A stretch of DNA of 17,765 nucleotides from JBDKGH01 sp039798265. Its GTDB lineage: Bacteria > Bacteroidota > Bacteroidia > Flavobacteriales_D > Sanyastnellaceae. Location: positions 1-17,765 of the forward strand of contig JBDKGH010000060.1 in NCBI GenBank assembly GCA_039798265.1, written 5' to 3'. Shown one piece after another: positions 7,301 to 13,259 of this stretch (positions are counted from its first letter, which is position 1; each line of letters begins with the position of its first letter). Below the pieces are notes generated by a model. That model saw only the letters and a program-made list of their open reading frames with translations, ran no database searches and was not told the origin of the DNA. Position numbers and translations under genes: made by a program.

Positions 7301-8229
7301 ATCCCCAAGACACGATTTGTTTTGGCTCTTCTGCGCAGTTATTGGCAGAAGAAGGCACCTCATGGCTTTGGTCTCCCAGCGAAACACTTAGTGATGCCAC
7401 CATTCAAAACCCCTTGGCAAGCCCCTTGCTAACGACCACCTATGATGTGTTTATCGAAAATGGTTGTGGCTCTGGTACGTCCAGTGTAACGGTTGTAGTA
7501 GTGACGCCCGAGGCAATCGCCAGTGGCGGAGGACTCATCTGCCAGGGTCAATATATACCTGCATTTGCAAGCGGACTCAACACCTACACATGGGCACCTT
7601 CTTCCGTTGCCTTTCCTGCTTATGGCGATACCGTGCAGTTGAGCCCTGCCGCTAGCATGTATGTCATTGTTTCTGGTCTTGATCAAAATGGATGTTATGA
7701 TGAAGATTCCGTCTATGTTGAAGTGCTTCCTGCGCCCCTTGCTAATGCTGGAGCTGATTTATACTTTGATTTCCCTGGTCAAGTGCAACTAAACGGAGAA
7801 GCTTTTGGTAATGCATTTTTCTGGTCGCCCGCAGAATATTTATCATGCACCGACTGTGAAGACCCCATTTCAAATAGCCCCAACATCATTTATTATACGA
7901 TAACGGTAACCGATGAATTGGGTTGTCAAAGTTCTGATTCGGTTATGGTAAAACCCTATTTTCCTATTTGGGTCCCCAATACCATTACGCCCAATAATGA
8001 TGGAATCAACGATGTGTTTTTTGCCGTAGGCAATCGCCTCGATGGTTATGAGCTCAACATCTTTGACCGTTGGGGAAATCGAATATTTCACTCTGTTGAC
8101 CCTACTGAAGTTTGGGACGGAGGACTCAGCGGATACTACGTGCAAAACGATGCGTATATCTGGACTATCGAATACGACACCATTGATCGGAGAGAAAAGC
8201 TCATTGGGCATGTGAATGTGATTCGTTGA
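4348..8229 (+). CDS. Giant T9SS type B secreted protein: DUF7948, SBBP-type propeller, PKD, Ig-like repeats
   Basis: A 1293-residue secreted or cell-surface protein. Residues 1-20 are a signal peptide (ILSFVIVLLACVGAQG). Residues about 22-230 match the DUF7948-type N-terminal domain (LTENKGQWPDQVRF at the start, DHDYDLIIDPEL at the end). About 240-740 is a beta-propeller of SBBP-like blades, marked by recurrent STYLGGS-like strands (LLFSTYLGGSA, LIWSTFIGGSDDD, LLYATFFGGSESAE) and D-x-x-N-I-Y/I-V segments. A PKD domain is centred at about 775-795 (WTFGDGATST, HTYANPGTYNVQLIA). Then come several Ig-like repeats, each beginning near a Cys (CYGDNVTLQATG, CVGQSATLQV, CFGSSAQLLA, CQGQYIPAFA). Residues about 1208-1293 are the gliding-motility/CHU_C-type sorting domain (VPNTITPNNDGINDVF, NIFDRWGNRIF, DGGLSGYYVQNDAYIW), which directs export by the type IX system. 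The ligand is unknown; adhesion is a common guess for this architecture. Confidence 0.93.
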   Translation: MVVRILSFVIVLLACVGAQGQLALTENKGQWPDQVRFRAELGAGQFWVENNGFKLQLVDPEVLKSLHRGGANSAQPDLYKEHRLYTRFVNGNAQSFHGEKPYSHPTHFYLGEKRVSNAQTFQSVNGENTWPGIDVHYYQKGNHLKYDFIVHPNGNAASIAMELDGAENLSLRKGDLVIPTSVGELIQKAPYSYQIIQGKFKEVRCEYVLHNGVVSLDLGNYDHDYDLIIDPELIFASYSGSSGNNFGFTACYDSEGNLISGSVVFNTGYPISAGAFQSNFNSAASGVTTTDCAISKFSADGTQLLFSTYLGGSAMETPHSIIVDSNDNIIVMGVTGSSNFPTSPGCFQNNHTGGSPLIMTNFFVGGHNNGCDFFVTKFNSNGNFLASTYLGLESQDGLNYANQLFYNYGDAFRGEVNVDANDNIYVASVTRGPFPETTTPQDDFGGGNSDGVVFEFNPNLSDLIWSTFIGGSDDDACYSVQFADDGTILVCGGTKSADFPHAVGGNDNTFGGEVDGFILRIDPVSRLILSGTFVGTNEYDQCYFLQTDLAGNIYVLGQTEGVMPVTAGCYGVANSGQFIRKYSSNLLGLLWSTVIGTGSGEVDISPTAFLVNDCDHIYFAGWGGQTNIVAVQAYNGYAEFSTTIGLPITGNAFQANTDGSDFYLCLLNPDAASLLYATFFGGSESAEHVDGGTSRFNKNGSVYHAVCAGCQNNDDFPTTPNAWSNTNNSSGCNLGVFKFDLAHINATLSVGGPPIICEDVSTLFENNSQGANQFQWTFGDGATSTLEEPSHTYANPGTYNVQLIAIDESECLQSDTMNLTVEVLPGVNPTVVQPGLLCYGDNVTLQATGSPALYWLTDATLSDTTIPNPIANPTEDNTYYVVDVNDCDADTLPVFVDVYLPTVTAIEDQSICVGQSATLQVSALNSVAFEWTPNATVANPNAGLTSANPTETTIYYVEVTTSEGCTNVDSMTVFVSSDFPGGNVYPQDTICFGSSAQLLAEEGTSWLWSPSETLSDATIQNPLASPLLTTTYDVFIENGCGSGTSSVTVVVVTPEAIASGGGLICQGQYIPAFASGLNTYTWAPSSVAFPAYGDTVQLSPAASMYVIVSGLDQNGCYDEDSVYVEVLPAPLANAGADLYFDFPGQVQLNGEAFGNAFFWSPAEYLSCTDCEDPISNSPNIIYYTITVTDELGCQSSDSVMVKPYFPIWVPNTITPNNDGINDVFFAVGNRLDGYELNIFDRWGNRIFHSVDPTEVWDGGLSGYYVQNDAYIWTIEYDTIDRREKLIGHVNVIR

Positions 8230-8236
8230 TAAGCGT

Positions 8237-8244
8237 TACATTTG
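8237..8244 (+). promoter_or_regulatory. Consensus -7 box (TACATTTG) for enoyl-CoA hydratase-dut
   Basis: TACATTTG is a perfect match to TAnnTTTG and lies 20 bases before the ATG at 8265, directly after the stop of the large secreted-protein gene. The following leader is A/C-rich and lacks a Shine-Dalgarno sequence. No good -33 element is apparent. Confidence 0.5.
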
Positions 8245-8264
8245 ACACCCAAACAACTTTTTAC

Positions 8265-9047
8265 ATGGCCTATCAAAACATTCTTCTCCAAGAGGAAAAC
8301 AATATTCTTACCATCACTATCAATCGCCCTGATCAGTTAAATGCCCTGAACAAGCAAACGATTGAAGAACTCAACAAAGCTCTTTCTTTAGCAGATGTCA
8401 ACCCTTCTGTTCGAGTAATCATCATTACTGGATCAGGTGAAAAAGCATTTGTGGCTGGGGCAGACATCAAAGAGTTTGCAGCTTTCAGCATCGAAGAAGG
8501 TAGAACGCTCAGCCGCGCTGGTCATAAATTGCTTTTTGACTTTGTAGAAAACATGAGTAAGCCCGTCATTGCTGCCGTTAATGGTTTTGCATTGGGCGGT
8601 GGCCTTGAACTAGCCATGAGCGCTCACGTTCGCGTGGCCTCAGACAATGCTAAAATGGGTCTTCCTGAAGTTTCTTTAGGCGTCATTCCAGGATACGGTG
8701 GAACTCAACGACTAGCCCATCTTGTTGGAAAAGGTAAGGCTATGGAAATGATCGCTACAGCAGGCATGATGAATGCCGCAGATGCCCTGCAATGGGGTTT
8801 GGTCAATTATGTTGTTCCACAAGCTGATCTGCTAACCACCTGTAAAGACCTGGCGACCAAGATGAGTAAAAACTCTCCTGTAGCCATCGCCGCAGCGTAC
8901 CGCTCCATTCTATCGGGTTATAAAAATGGTGTAAACGGTTTCGAATCTGAAATCGCTGAGTTTGGAAAGTGTTTCGGAACTGCTGACTTCAAAGAAGGCA
9001 CCACCGCATTCATTGAAAAAAGAAAACCATCTTTTACGGGTAACTAA
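8265..9047 (+). CDS. Enoyl-CoA hydratase/isomerase family protein
   Basis: A 260-residue crotonase-fold enzyme, the normal length for the family, predicted to hydrate trans-2-enoyl-CoA to 3-hydroxyacyl-CoA in fatty-acid beta-oxidation or a related CoA pathway in the cytosol. Visible signatures: the CoA/oxyanion-hole segment FVAGADIKEF (about 62-71), the second oxyanion loop and catalytic Glu in NGFALGGGLELAM (E115), and the second catalytic Glu in GLPEVSLGVIPGYGGTQRL (E135), matching the two glutamates of mitochondrial enoyl-CoA hydratase. The C-terminal trimerisation helices are intact. The ATG at 8265 is chosen over upstream TTG codons because it lies downstream of a perfect -7 box and gives the usual MAYQNILLQ start. 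It is followed after 5 bases by dut, so the two probably share a transcript. The exact substrate (crotonyl-CoA-like chains or another acyl-CoA) is not decidable from sequence. Confidence 0.92.
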   Translation: MAYQNILLQEENNILTITINRPDQLNALNKQTIEELNKALSLADVNPSVRVIIITGSGEKAFVAGADIKEFAAFSIEEGRTLSRAGHKLLFDFVENMSKPVIAAVNGFALGGGLELAMSAHVRVASDNAKMGLPEVSLGVIPGYGGTQRLAHLVGKGKAMEMIATAGMMNAADALQWGLVNYVVPQADLLTTCKDLATKMSKNSPVAIAAAYRSILSGYKNGVNGFESEIAEFGKCFGTADFKEGTTAFIEKRKPSFTGN

Positions 9048-9052
9048 TCGCA

Positions 9053-9487
9053 ATGGCTATCCAAATTATCAATACTTCCAATAATCCGCTGCCTGCTTAT
9101 GAGACTGAGCAGGCAGCGGGGATGGATCTTCGCGCTTTTTTATCAGAACCCATTACCCTGCAACCCCTTCAGCGTGCGCTTATTCCTACGGGCTTGTATA
9201 TCGCCCTTGAAGAAGGCACAGAAGCACAAATAAGGCCTCGTAGTGGGCTCGCTTTTAAGCACGGACTAACCGTGCTTAATTCTCCTGGCACTATTGACGC
9301 CGATTATCGTGGCGAGTTAAAAGTATTGCTCATTAATCTCTCCGATACTTCTGCAACCATTCAAAGTGGCGACCGAGTAGCGCAAATGGTTATTGCGCCT
9401 TATGTTAAGGCTCAATTAAAGGAAGTGACCGAGCTCGCCGATACGAATCGTGGAGCTGGTGGTTTTGGAAGTACTGGCACTCGATAG
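9053..9487 (+). CDS. dut: dUTP diphosphatase
   Basis: This enzyme hydrolyses dUTP to dUMP and pyrophosphate, keeping uracil out of DNA and supplying dUMP for thymidylate synthesis. The 144-residue protein has all five trimeric dUTPase motifs in order: AGMDLRA (22-28), RPRSGLA (61-67), GTIDADYRGE (79-88, with the uracil-pocket/catalytic aspartate D82), GDRVAQMV (106-113) and the glycine-rich C-terminal arm RGAGGFGSTG (133-142). It should be fully active. It starts 5 bases after the enoyl-CoA hydratase stop, without a Shine-Dalgarno sequence. In many Bacteroidota dut lies next to the same nucleotidyltransferase-TPR-DUF4292-EnvC block found downstream here (from memory, not checked). Unusually, the coding sequence contains two long perfect inverted repeats and at least two weaker ones, described separately. 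Confidence 0.96.
   Translation: MAIQIINTSNNPLPAYETEQAAGMDLRAFLSEPITLQPLQRALIPTGLYIALEEGTEAQIRPRSGLAFKHGLTVLNSPGTIDADYRGELKVLLINLSDTSATIQSGDRVAQMVIAPYVKAQLKEVTELADTNRGAGGFGSTGTR
9086..9119 (+). repeat. 12-bp-arm inverted repeat (hairpin) in dut codons 12-23
   Basis: CCGCTGCCTGCT (9086-9097) is followed after a 10-base loop by its exact reverse complement AGCAGGCAGCGG (9108-9119). T/G wobbles at both ends could extend the stem. It is GC-rich in an AT-leaning context, starts 33 bases into the gene and overlaps the codons of dUTPase motif 1. Confidence 0.9.
9255..9279 (+). repeat. 10-bp-arm inverted repeat (hairpin) in dut
   Basis: TTAAGCACGG (9255-9264) and CCGTGCTTAA (9270-9279) are perfect complements around a five-base ACTAA loop, within codons just after motif 2. 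There is no T-tract after it, so it is not a classical terminator. Weaker stems follow at 9321-9328/9343-9350 (8 bp, one G-U) and 9380-9385/9393-9398 (6 bp). Confidence 0.9.
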
Positions 9488-9549
9488 TATCCGCATTGCA
9501 TTGTTTATTTCTCGCTTTTCCATGTCGCACAAGTTAGCGTCTTAAGGTT

Positions 9550-9557
9550 TTCCTTTG
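9550..9557 (+). promoter_or_regulatory. Possible -7 box for the envelope block (TTCCTTTG)
   Basis: In the 91-base gap after dut, TTCCTTTG matches TAnnTTTG at 7 of 8 positions, 21 bases before the ATG at 9579. The gap itself is otherwise featureless, with no terminator hairpin, so read-through from dut is also likely. Confidence 0.25.
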
Positions 9558-9578
9558 CTTTTTGCCTCAAGAAGACCT

Positions 9579-10583
9579 ATGAAAGTAATTGTACCAATGG
9601 CCGGTATGGGAAAGCGACTCCGCCCTCATACCCTCACTACCCCAAAACCACTATTGCCTATTGCCGGCAAACCCATCGTGCAGCGATTAGTGGAAGACAT
9701 CGTAGCCATCAGCGATCAAAAGGTAGAAGAGATTGCCTACGTAGTTGGTCGTTTCGGAACTGAAGCAGAAAACCATCTGATTCAAGTTGCTGAAAGCTTG
9801 GGAGCCAAAGGCACCATCCACTATCAAGATCAACCGCTGGGAACCGCTCACGCCATTCTTTGCGCTCAATCTGCACTCGACGGACCAGTCACCGTGGCGT
9901 TTGCCGACACCCTTTTCCGTGCTGACTTTCAACTGGACACTACCAAGGATGGTGTGCTCTGGGTACAAAAAATTGAAGACCCCAGACAATTTGGTGTGGT
10001 GATTGTAAACGACGAAGGCATTATTACCGAGTTCCGCGAAAAGCCCACTGAATTTGTTTCAGACCTCGCTATGATCGGTATTTATTACTTCAAGGACGGA
10101 AACCGACTCAAAGAAGAATTGCAATACCTCATCGATAACAACATCATGAACTCGGGCGAATACCAACTGCCCGACGCTTTGCGCAACATGGTAAAAAAAG
10201 GAGCTCGCTTTGCTCCGGGCACTGTTAGCGATTGGATGGACTGCGGAAACAAAGCAGCAATGATCGACACGAATAATAAAATGCTCGGTTATTTGGGAGA
10301 AAACAACGGGTCTTCGCAACCTTCCACCTCGGGTGAGGTGAAAATCATTGCCCCTTGTTATATCGGAAAAGATGTTAAGCTGCACAATGTAACCATAGGT
10401 CCCCACGTATCATTGGGTGACGGATGCTCTCTTTCTGATTCCCAAATCGATCATAGCATCGTAATGCTTAACACCAAGATTCACAACAGTAAGCTCACTA
10501 ACTCAATGATCGGAAGTTTCACCGAAATTCACCACTTTAGTGGCGACCTTAGTTTAGGAGACTACTCCACCATCAAGCCTTAA
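9579..10583 (+). CDS. Sugar-phosphate nucleotidyltransferase with C-terminal left-handed beta-helix
   Basis: A 334-residue NDP-sugar pyrophosphorylase-type enzyme that should join a sugar-1-phosphate to an NTP, releasing pyrophosphate, to make an activated sugar for cell-surface glycans. The N-terminal Rossmann-like domain (about 1-235) has the nucleotide-binding signature GMGKRLRPHTLTTPKPLLP (R13, R15, K23), GTAHAI in the base-binding loop, the metal-binding Asp in FADTLF and the EFREKP lysine segment. From about 245 on, isoleucine/valine-rich hexapeptide turns (APCYIGKDVKL, NVTIGPHVSLGDG, IVMLNTKI) form a left-handed beta-helix as in glucose-1-phosphate and mannose-1-phosphate nucleotidyltransferases. 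Neither the base nor the sugar can be fixed from sequence. The ATG at 9579 places the glycine-rich motif at the usual distance. The stop overlaps the next start by one base (TAATG), indicating translational coupling with the TPR lipoprotein. Confidence 0.9.
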   Translation: MKVIVPMAGMGKRLRPHTLTTPKPLLPIAGKPIVQRLVEDIVAISDQKVEEIAYVVGRFGTEAENHLIQVAESLGAKGTIHYQDQPLGTAHAILCAQSALDGPVTVAFADTLFRADFQLDTTKDGVLWVQKIEDPRQFGVVIVNDEGIITEFREKPTEFVSDLAMIGIYYFKDGNRLKEELQYLIDNNIMNSGEYQLPDALRNMVKKGARFAPGTVSDWMDCGNKAAMIDTNNKMLGYLGENNGSSQPSTSGEVKIIAPCYIGKDVKLHNVTIGPHVSLGDGCSLSDSQIDHSIVMLNTKIHNSKLTNSMIGSFTEIHHFSGDLSLGDYSTIKP

Positions 10584-12310
10584 TGAAAAAGTTTGTTCAC
10601 CTTCTTCTGATTGCAGCATTCATCGCCCTTTTTGCCTCTTGCAAATCGGGAGAAAATAGCACTAGCACCGCCAATAAAAACAGTGCGGCTGAGTCTTCTA
10701 TTGCCTTTCAAGAACGCTTCTTCGATGCTCAATCAGCGAAAGCAAAAGGTGACTTCAAAAAGGCGTATCCGCTTTTTCAAGACTGCCTGCAGTTCAAAAA
10801 TGATCCATCGGTACACTATGAAATTGCCCGAATAGAACGTCAACAACTCAAATCACCAGAATCGGCTCTCAACCACATAAAGGCAGCGGTGCTTGTAGAT
10901 AAAAACAATCCTTGGTATCAACACGAGTTAGGCGCCTGCTATATGGATCTTGGTAAATATGACCTCGCATCAAAGGCCTTTAAAGAGATGTCGCGCATCA
11001 ATCCTACTGATCCAAATGCCCGATATGAACAAGCTGGCGCTTTACTTCTCGCCAACAAAACGCAAGAAGCCATAGCTGTTTATGATGAATTAGAAAAAAC
11101 CCAAGGCCCTTACGAAGAACTTTCATTCCAAAAACATGAGCTCTACATGAAGCTCAAACAGTATGAGAAAGCAGGTCTTGAGCTCGAAAAATTGGCCATA
11201 GCTTATCCCGAAGAGCCTCGCTATTGGGGATACGCAGCTCAATTCTATCAGCAAGGTGGACAAGAGCAAAAAATGCTTTACGCACTAGAACAAATGAAAA
11301 AGGCCGACCCTAATAATGGTCAGGTTCATTTTCAGCTTTCGCAATACTACGCCACCAAGGGAGACGACGCCAAGTCATATGAAGAGTTGCGACTCGCCTT
11401 CGAAACGCAAGACCTATCAATTGACGAGAAAATAAATGTACTCCTGAAGTATTACCGATTAATTCAAATGCAATCGAGCTATCTCACACAAGCTCATGAG
11501 TTGCTCGAAATCACCCAACGTCTTCACAGCACTGATGCTAAGATTTATTCGATGTACGGCGATTTTCTCGTGTATGAAAACCGAATTGATGAGGCCGTAG
11601 CTAAGTATAAAAAAGCACTAGAATTTGATCAATCTCGTGTTCAAATCTGGGATCAAATTGCCCGCCTCGAAGGTGCGCTAGAGAGATTTGCAGACATGCA
11701 AGAAACCTGCAACAAGGCCCTCGAACTTTTCCCCAATCAACCCGAATTCTACTTGTTCCGTGGCATGTCAAAAGCCCGCCAAGGGAATCACCTCCTGGCC
11801 ACCGAGGACCTCGAATACGGTAAAGAACTAGTGGTAGATAACAAAGCTCTTCTAGTTGAATTTTATTCTAATCTCGGAAGTGCTTATAACAGTTTGAAAA
11901 ACTATCCCAAAAGTGATGAGTCGTTTGATCAATGCATCGCTATTGATCCTGAAAACGCTTTAGTACTAAATAACTACGCCTATTATCTAGCCTTAAGGAA
12001 AACAAAGCTAGATAAAGCTTTAGCCATGGCTAAAAAATGCAATGAGATTCAACCTAACGAAATTTCATTTCAAGATACCTACGCCTGGGTTCTTTTTCAA
12101 TCAGGCAATCTGCAAGAGGCTCTTACTTGGATGGAAAAAGTAATCAACTCCGGAAAAGCGGGCGCGGATGAGTACGAGCACTACGGAGACATTCTCATGA
12201 GCGCCAATCGCAAAACAGAAGCATTAAACAATTGGAGAATCGCCCGAGATAAAGGAAGTAAAAGCACCACGCTCTCTGAAAAAATCTCCACACAGCGTTA
12301 TATCGAATAA
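10583..12310 (+). CDS. TPR-repeat lipoprotein
   Basis: A 575-residue lipoprotein: signal peptide KKFVHLLLIAAFIALFAS, lipobox Cys20, then a polar Ser/Asn-rich linker (about 21-45). The rest is a superhelix of roughly ten or more tetratricopeptide repeats from about residue 50 to 560 (for example WYQHELGACYMDLGKYDLAS, IYSMYGDFLVYENRIDEAV, FYSNLGSAYNSLKNYPKSD, DTYAWVLFQSGNLQEALTWM). TPR arrays are protein-protein scaffolds; the anchor suggests a periplasm-facing or surface role. The gene starts inside the nucleotidyltransferase stop codon and ends directly before the DUF4292 gene, so all are made together. It resembles in size and layout the TPR lipoprotein that precedes DUF4292 in other Bacteroidota (recollection). 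T9SS TPR lipoproteins such as PorW/SprE are an alternative relation that I cannot support from the sequence. Confidence 0.9.
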   Translation: MKKFVHLLLIAAFIALFASCKSGENSTSTANKNSAAESSIAFQERFFDAQSAKAKGDFKKAYPLFQDCLQFKNDPSVHYEIARIERQQLKSPESALNHIKAAVLVDKNNPWYQHELGACYMDLGKYDLASKAFKEMSRINPTDPNARYEQAGALLLANKTQEAIAVYDELEKTQGPYEELSFQKHELYMKLKQYEKAGLELEKLAIAYPEEPRYWGYAAQFYQQGGQEQKMLYALEQMKKADPNNGQVHFQLSQYYATKGDDAKSYEELRLAFETQDLSIDEKINVLLKYYRLIQMQSSYLTQAHELLEITQRLHSTDAKIYSMYGDFLVYENRIDEAVAKYKKALEFDQSRVQIWDQIARLEGALERFADMQETCNKALELFPNQPEFYLFRGMSKARQGNHLLATEDLEYGKELVVDNKALLVEFYSNLGSAYNSLKNYPKSDESFDQCIAIDPENALVLNNYAYYLALRKTKLDKALAMAKKCNEIQPNEISFQDTYAWVLFQSGNLQEALTWMEKVINSGKAGADEYEHYGDILMSANRKTEALNNWRIARDKGSKSTTLSEKISTQRYIE

Positions 12311-13255
12311 GTGAAGCCTAACTACTCCCATATACCTCGTTTTTATAACGCTACTTTAGCATTCATGCTTCTCGCATTGATGCTCTTTACTGCGAGTTGC
12401 AAAAAAACCAAAGGATCAACTGCTACGGTTGATCCCATCAAAGAACGTACTTCTGGTTATCTCCTCAAACGCCAAGAACGCAACGAGTTTAAGTTTGATT
12501 GGGTGGGCATGAAGATCGATGCAGAAGTACAAACACTCGGTGAAACTCAAGGATTCAAAGCTACCATTCGCATGAAACGCGATAGCGTGATCTGGATCTC
12601 CATCTCGCCAGCCCTTGGCATTGAAGTTTTTCGTGTTGTTGTTACTCCCGACAGTGTAAAATACCTCTCCAAATTACCTGATGATAAATACTACTTCTGT
12701 GGCGGTTTTGCCGCTCTTTCAGAAAAAGTACATCTCGATATGGACTTTACAATGCTCCAAGATTTACTTATGGGTAATGCCATTGGACTAGATAGAGAAG
12801 AAGGTAAATTTCGCTCTGAAATAGATGACAATAAATACCTACTTGTATCCAAATACAAGCGTCGAGTTCGCCGTGTGGTGGGCATAGACGACCGCCACCT
12901 ACAACCGCAAGACACTATTACCGTTAACCCAAACGACCCTCGCTACCAACGAACCATACGCCGCAGCGACGAGGATGACAACCTTATCATTACACGATAT
13001 TGGCTTGAACCCGAAAACTTTCGTCTGGTAAAAAGTATTTTTAATGACCTCATTAATCAACGTACGGTCGAAATCAATTACTCCGAATTTGAACAAGAGG
13101 GAGAACAATATTACCCCCGTAATTGCCGTATTCATGTAAAGTCTCCCAAGCATGAACAAGAAATTCAATTTCATGTGATGCGTATTGCCACCGACAAAAC
13201 CTACGAATTTCCTTTCGAAATTCCCGATGATTTCGAACGCCGTTTAAACCCATAA
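12311..13255 (+). CDS. DUF4292 lipoprotein
   Basis: A 314-residue lipoprotein with signal segment NATLAFMLLALMLFTAS and lipobox Cys30. The mature part matches DUF4292-type proteins: KFDWVGMKIDAEVQ, GFKATIRMKRDSVIWISISPALGIEVFRVVVTPDSV, a central basic loop (KYKRRVRRVVG) and strands ending in the FEIPDDFER C-terminus. The alternating strands and the RMKRDSVIWISISP segment recall the half-barrel fold of LolA/LolB lipoprotein carriers, so a role in lipid or lipoprotein handling is plausible but inferred. Its GTG start (12311) directly follows the previous TAA with no spacer; an internal ATG at 12365 would leave a shorter but still workable signal (MLLALMLFTASC), so the start is not certain. The EnvC-like gene starts 4 bases after its stop. 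Always reading with a TPR protein and a peptidoglycan-hydrolase activator suggests an envelope-maintenance job. Confidence 0.85.
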   Translation: MKPNYSHIPRFYNATLAFMLLALMLFTASCKKTKGSTATVDPIKERTSGYLLKRQERNEFKFDWVGMKIDAEVQTLGETQGFKATIRMKRDSVIWISISPALGIEVFRVVVTPDSVKYLSKLPDDKYYFCGGFAALSEKVHLDMDFTMLQDLLMGNAIGLDREEGKFRSEIDDNKYLLVSKYKRRVRRVVGIDDRHLQPQDTITVNPNDPRYQRTIRRSDEDDNLIITRYWLEPENFRLVKSIFNDLINQRTVEINYSEFEQEGEQYYPRNCRIHVKSPKHEQEIQFHVMRIATDKTYEFPFEIPDDFERRLNP

Positions 13256-13259
13256 GCCA

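Noticed and set aside
12840..12862. 7-bp inverted repeat CTTGTAT/ATACAAG in the DUF4292 gene
   Set aside because: Arms this short are expected several times in a window of this size; no supporting context.
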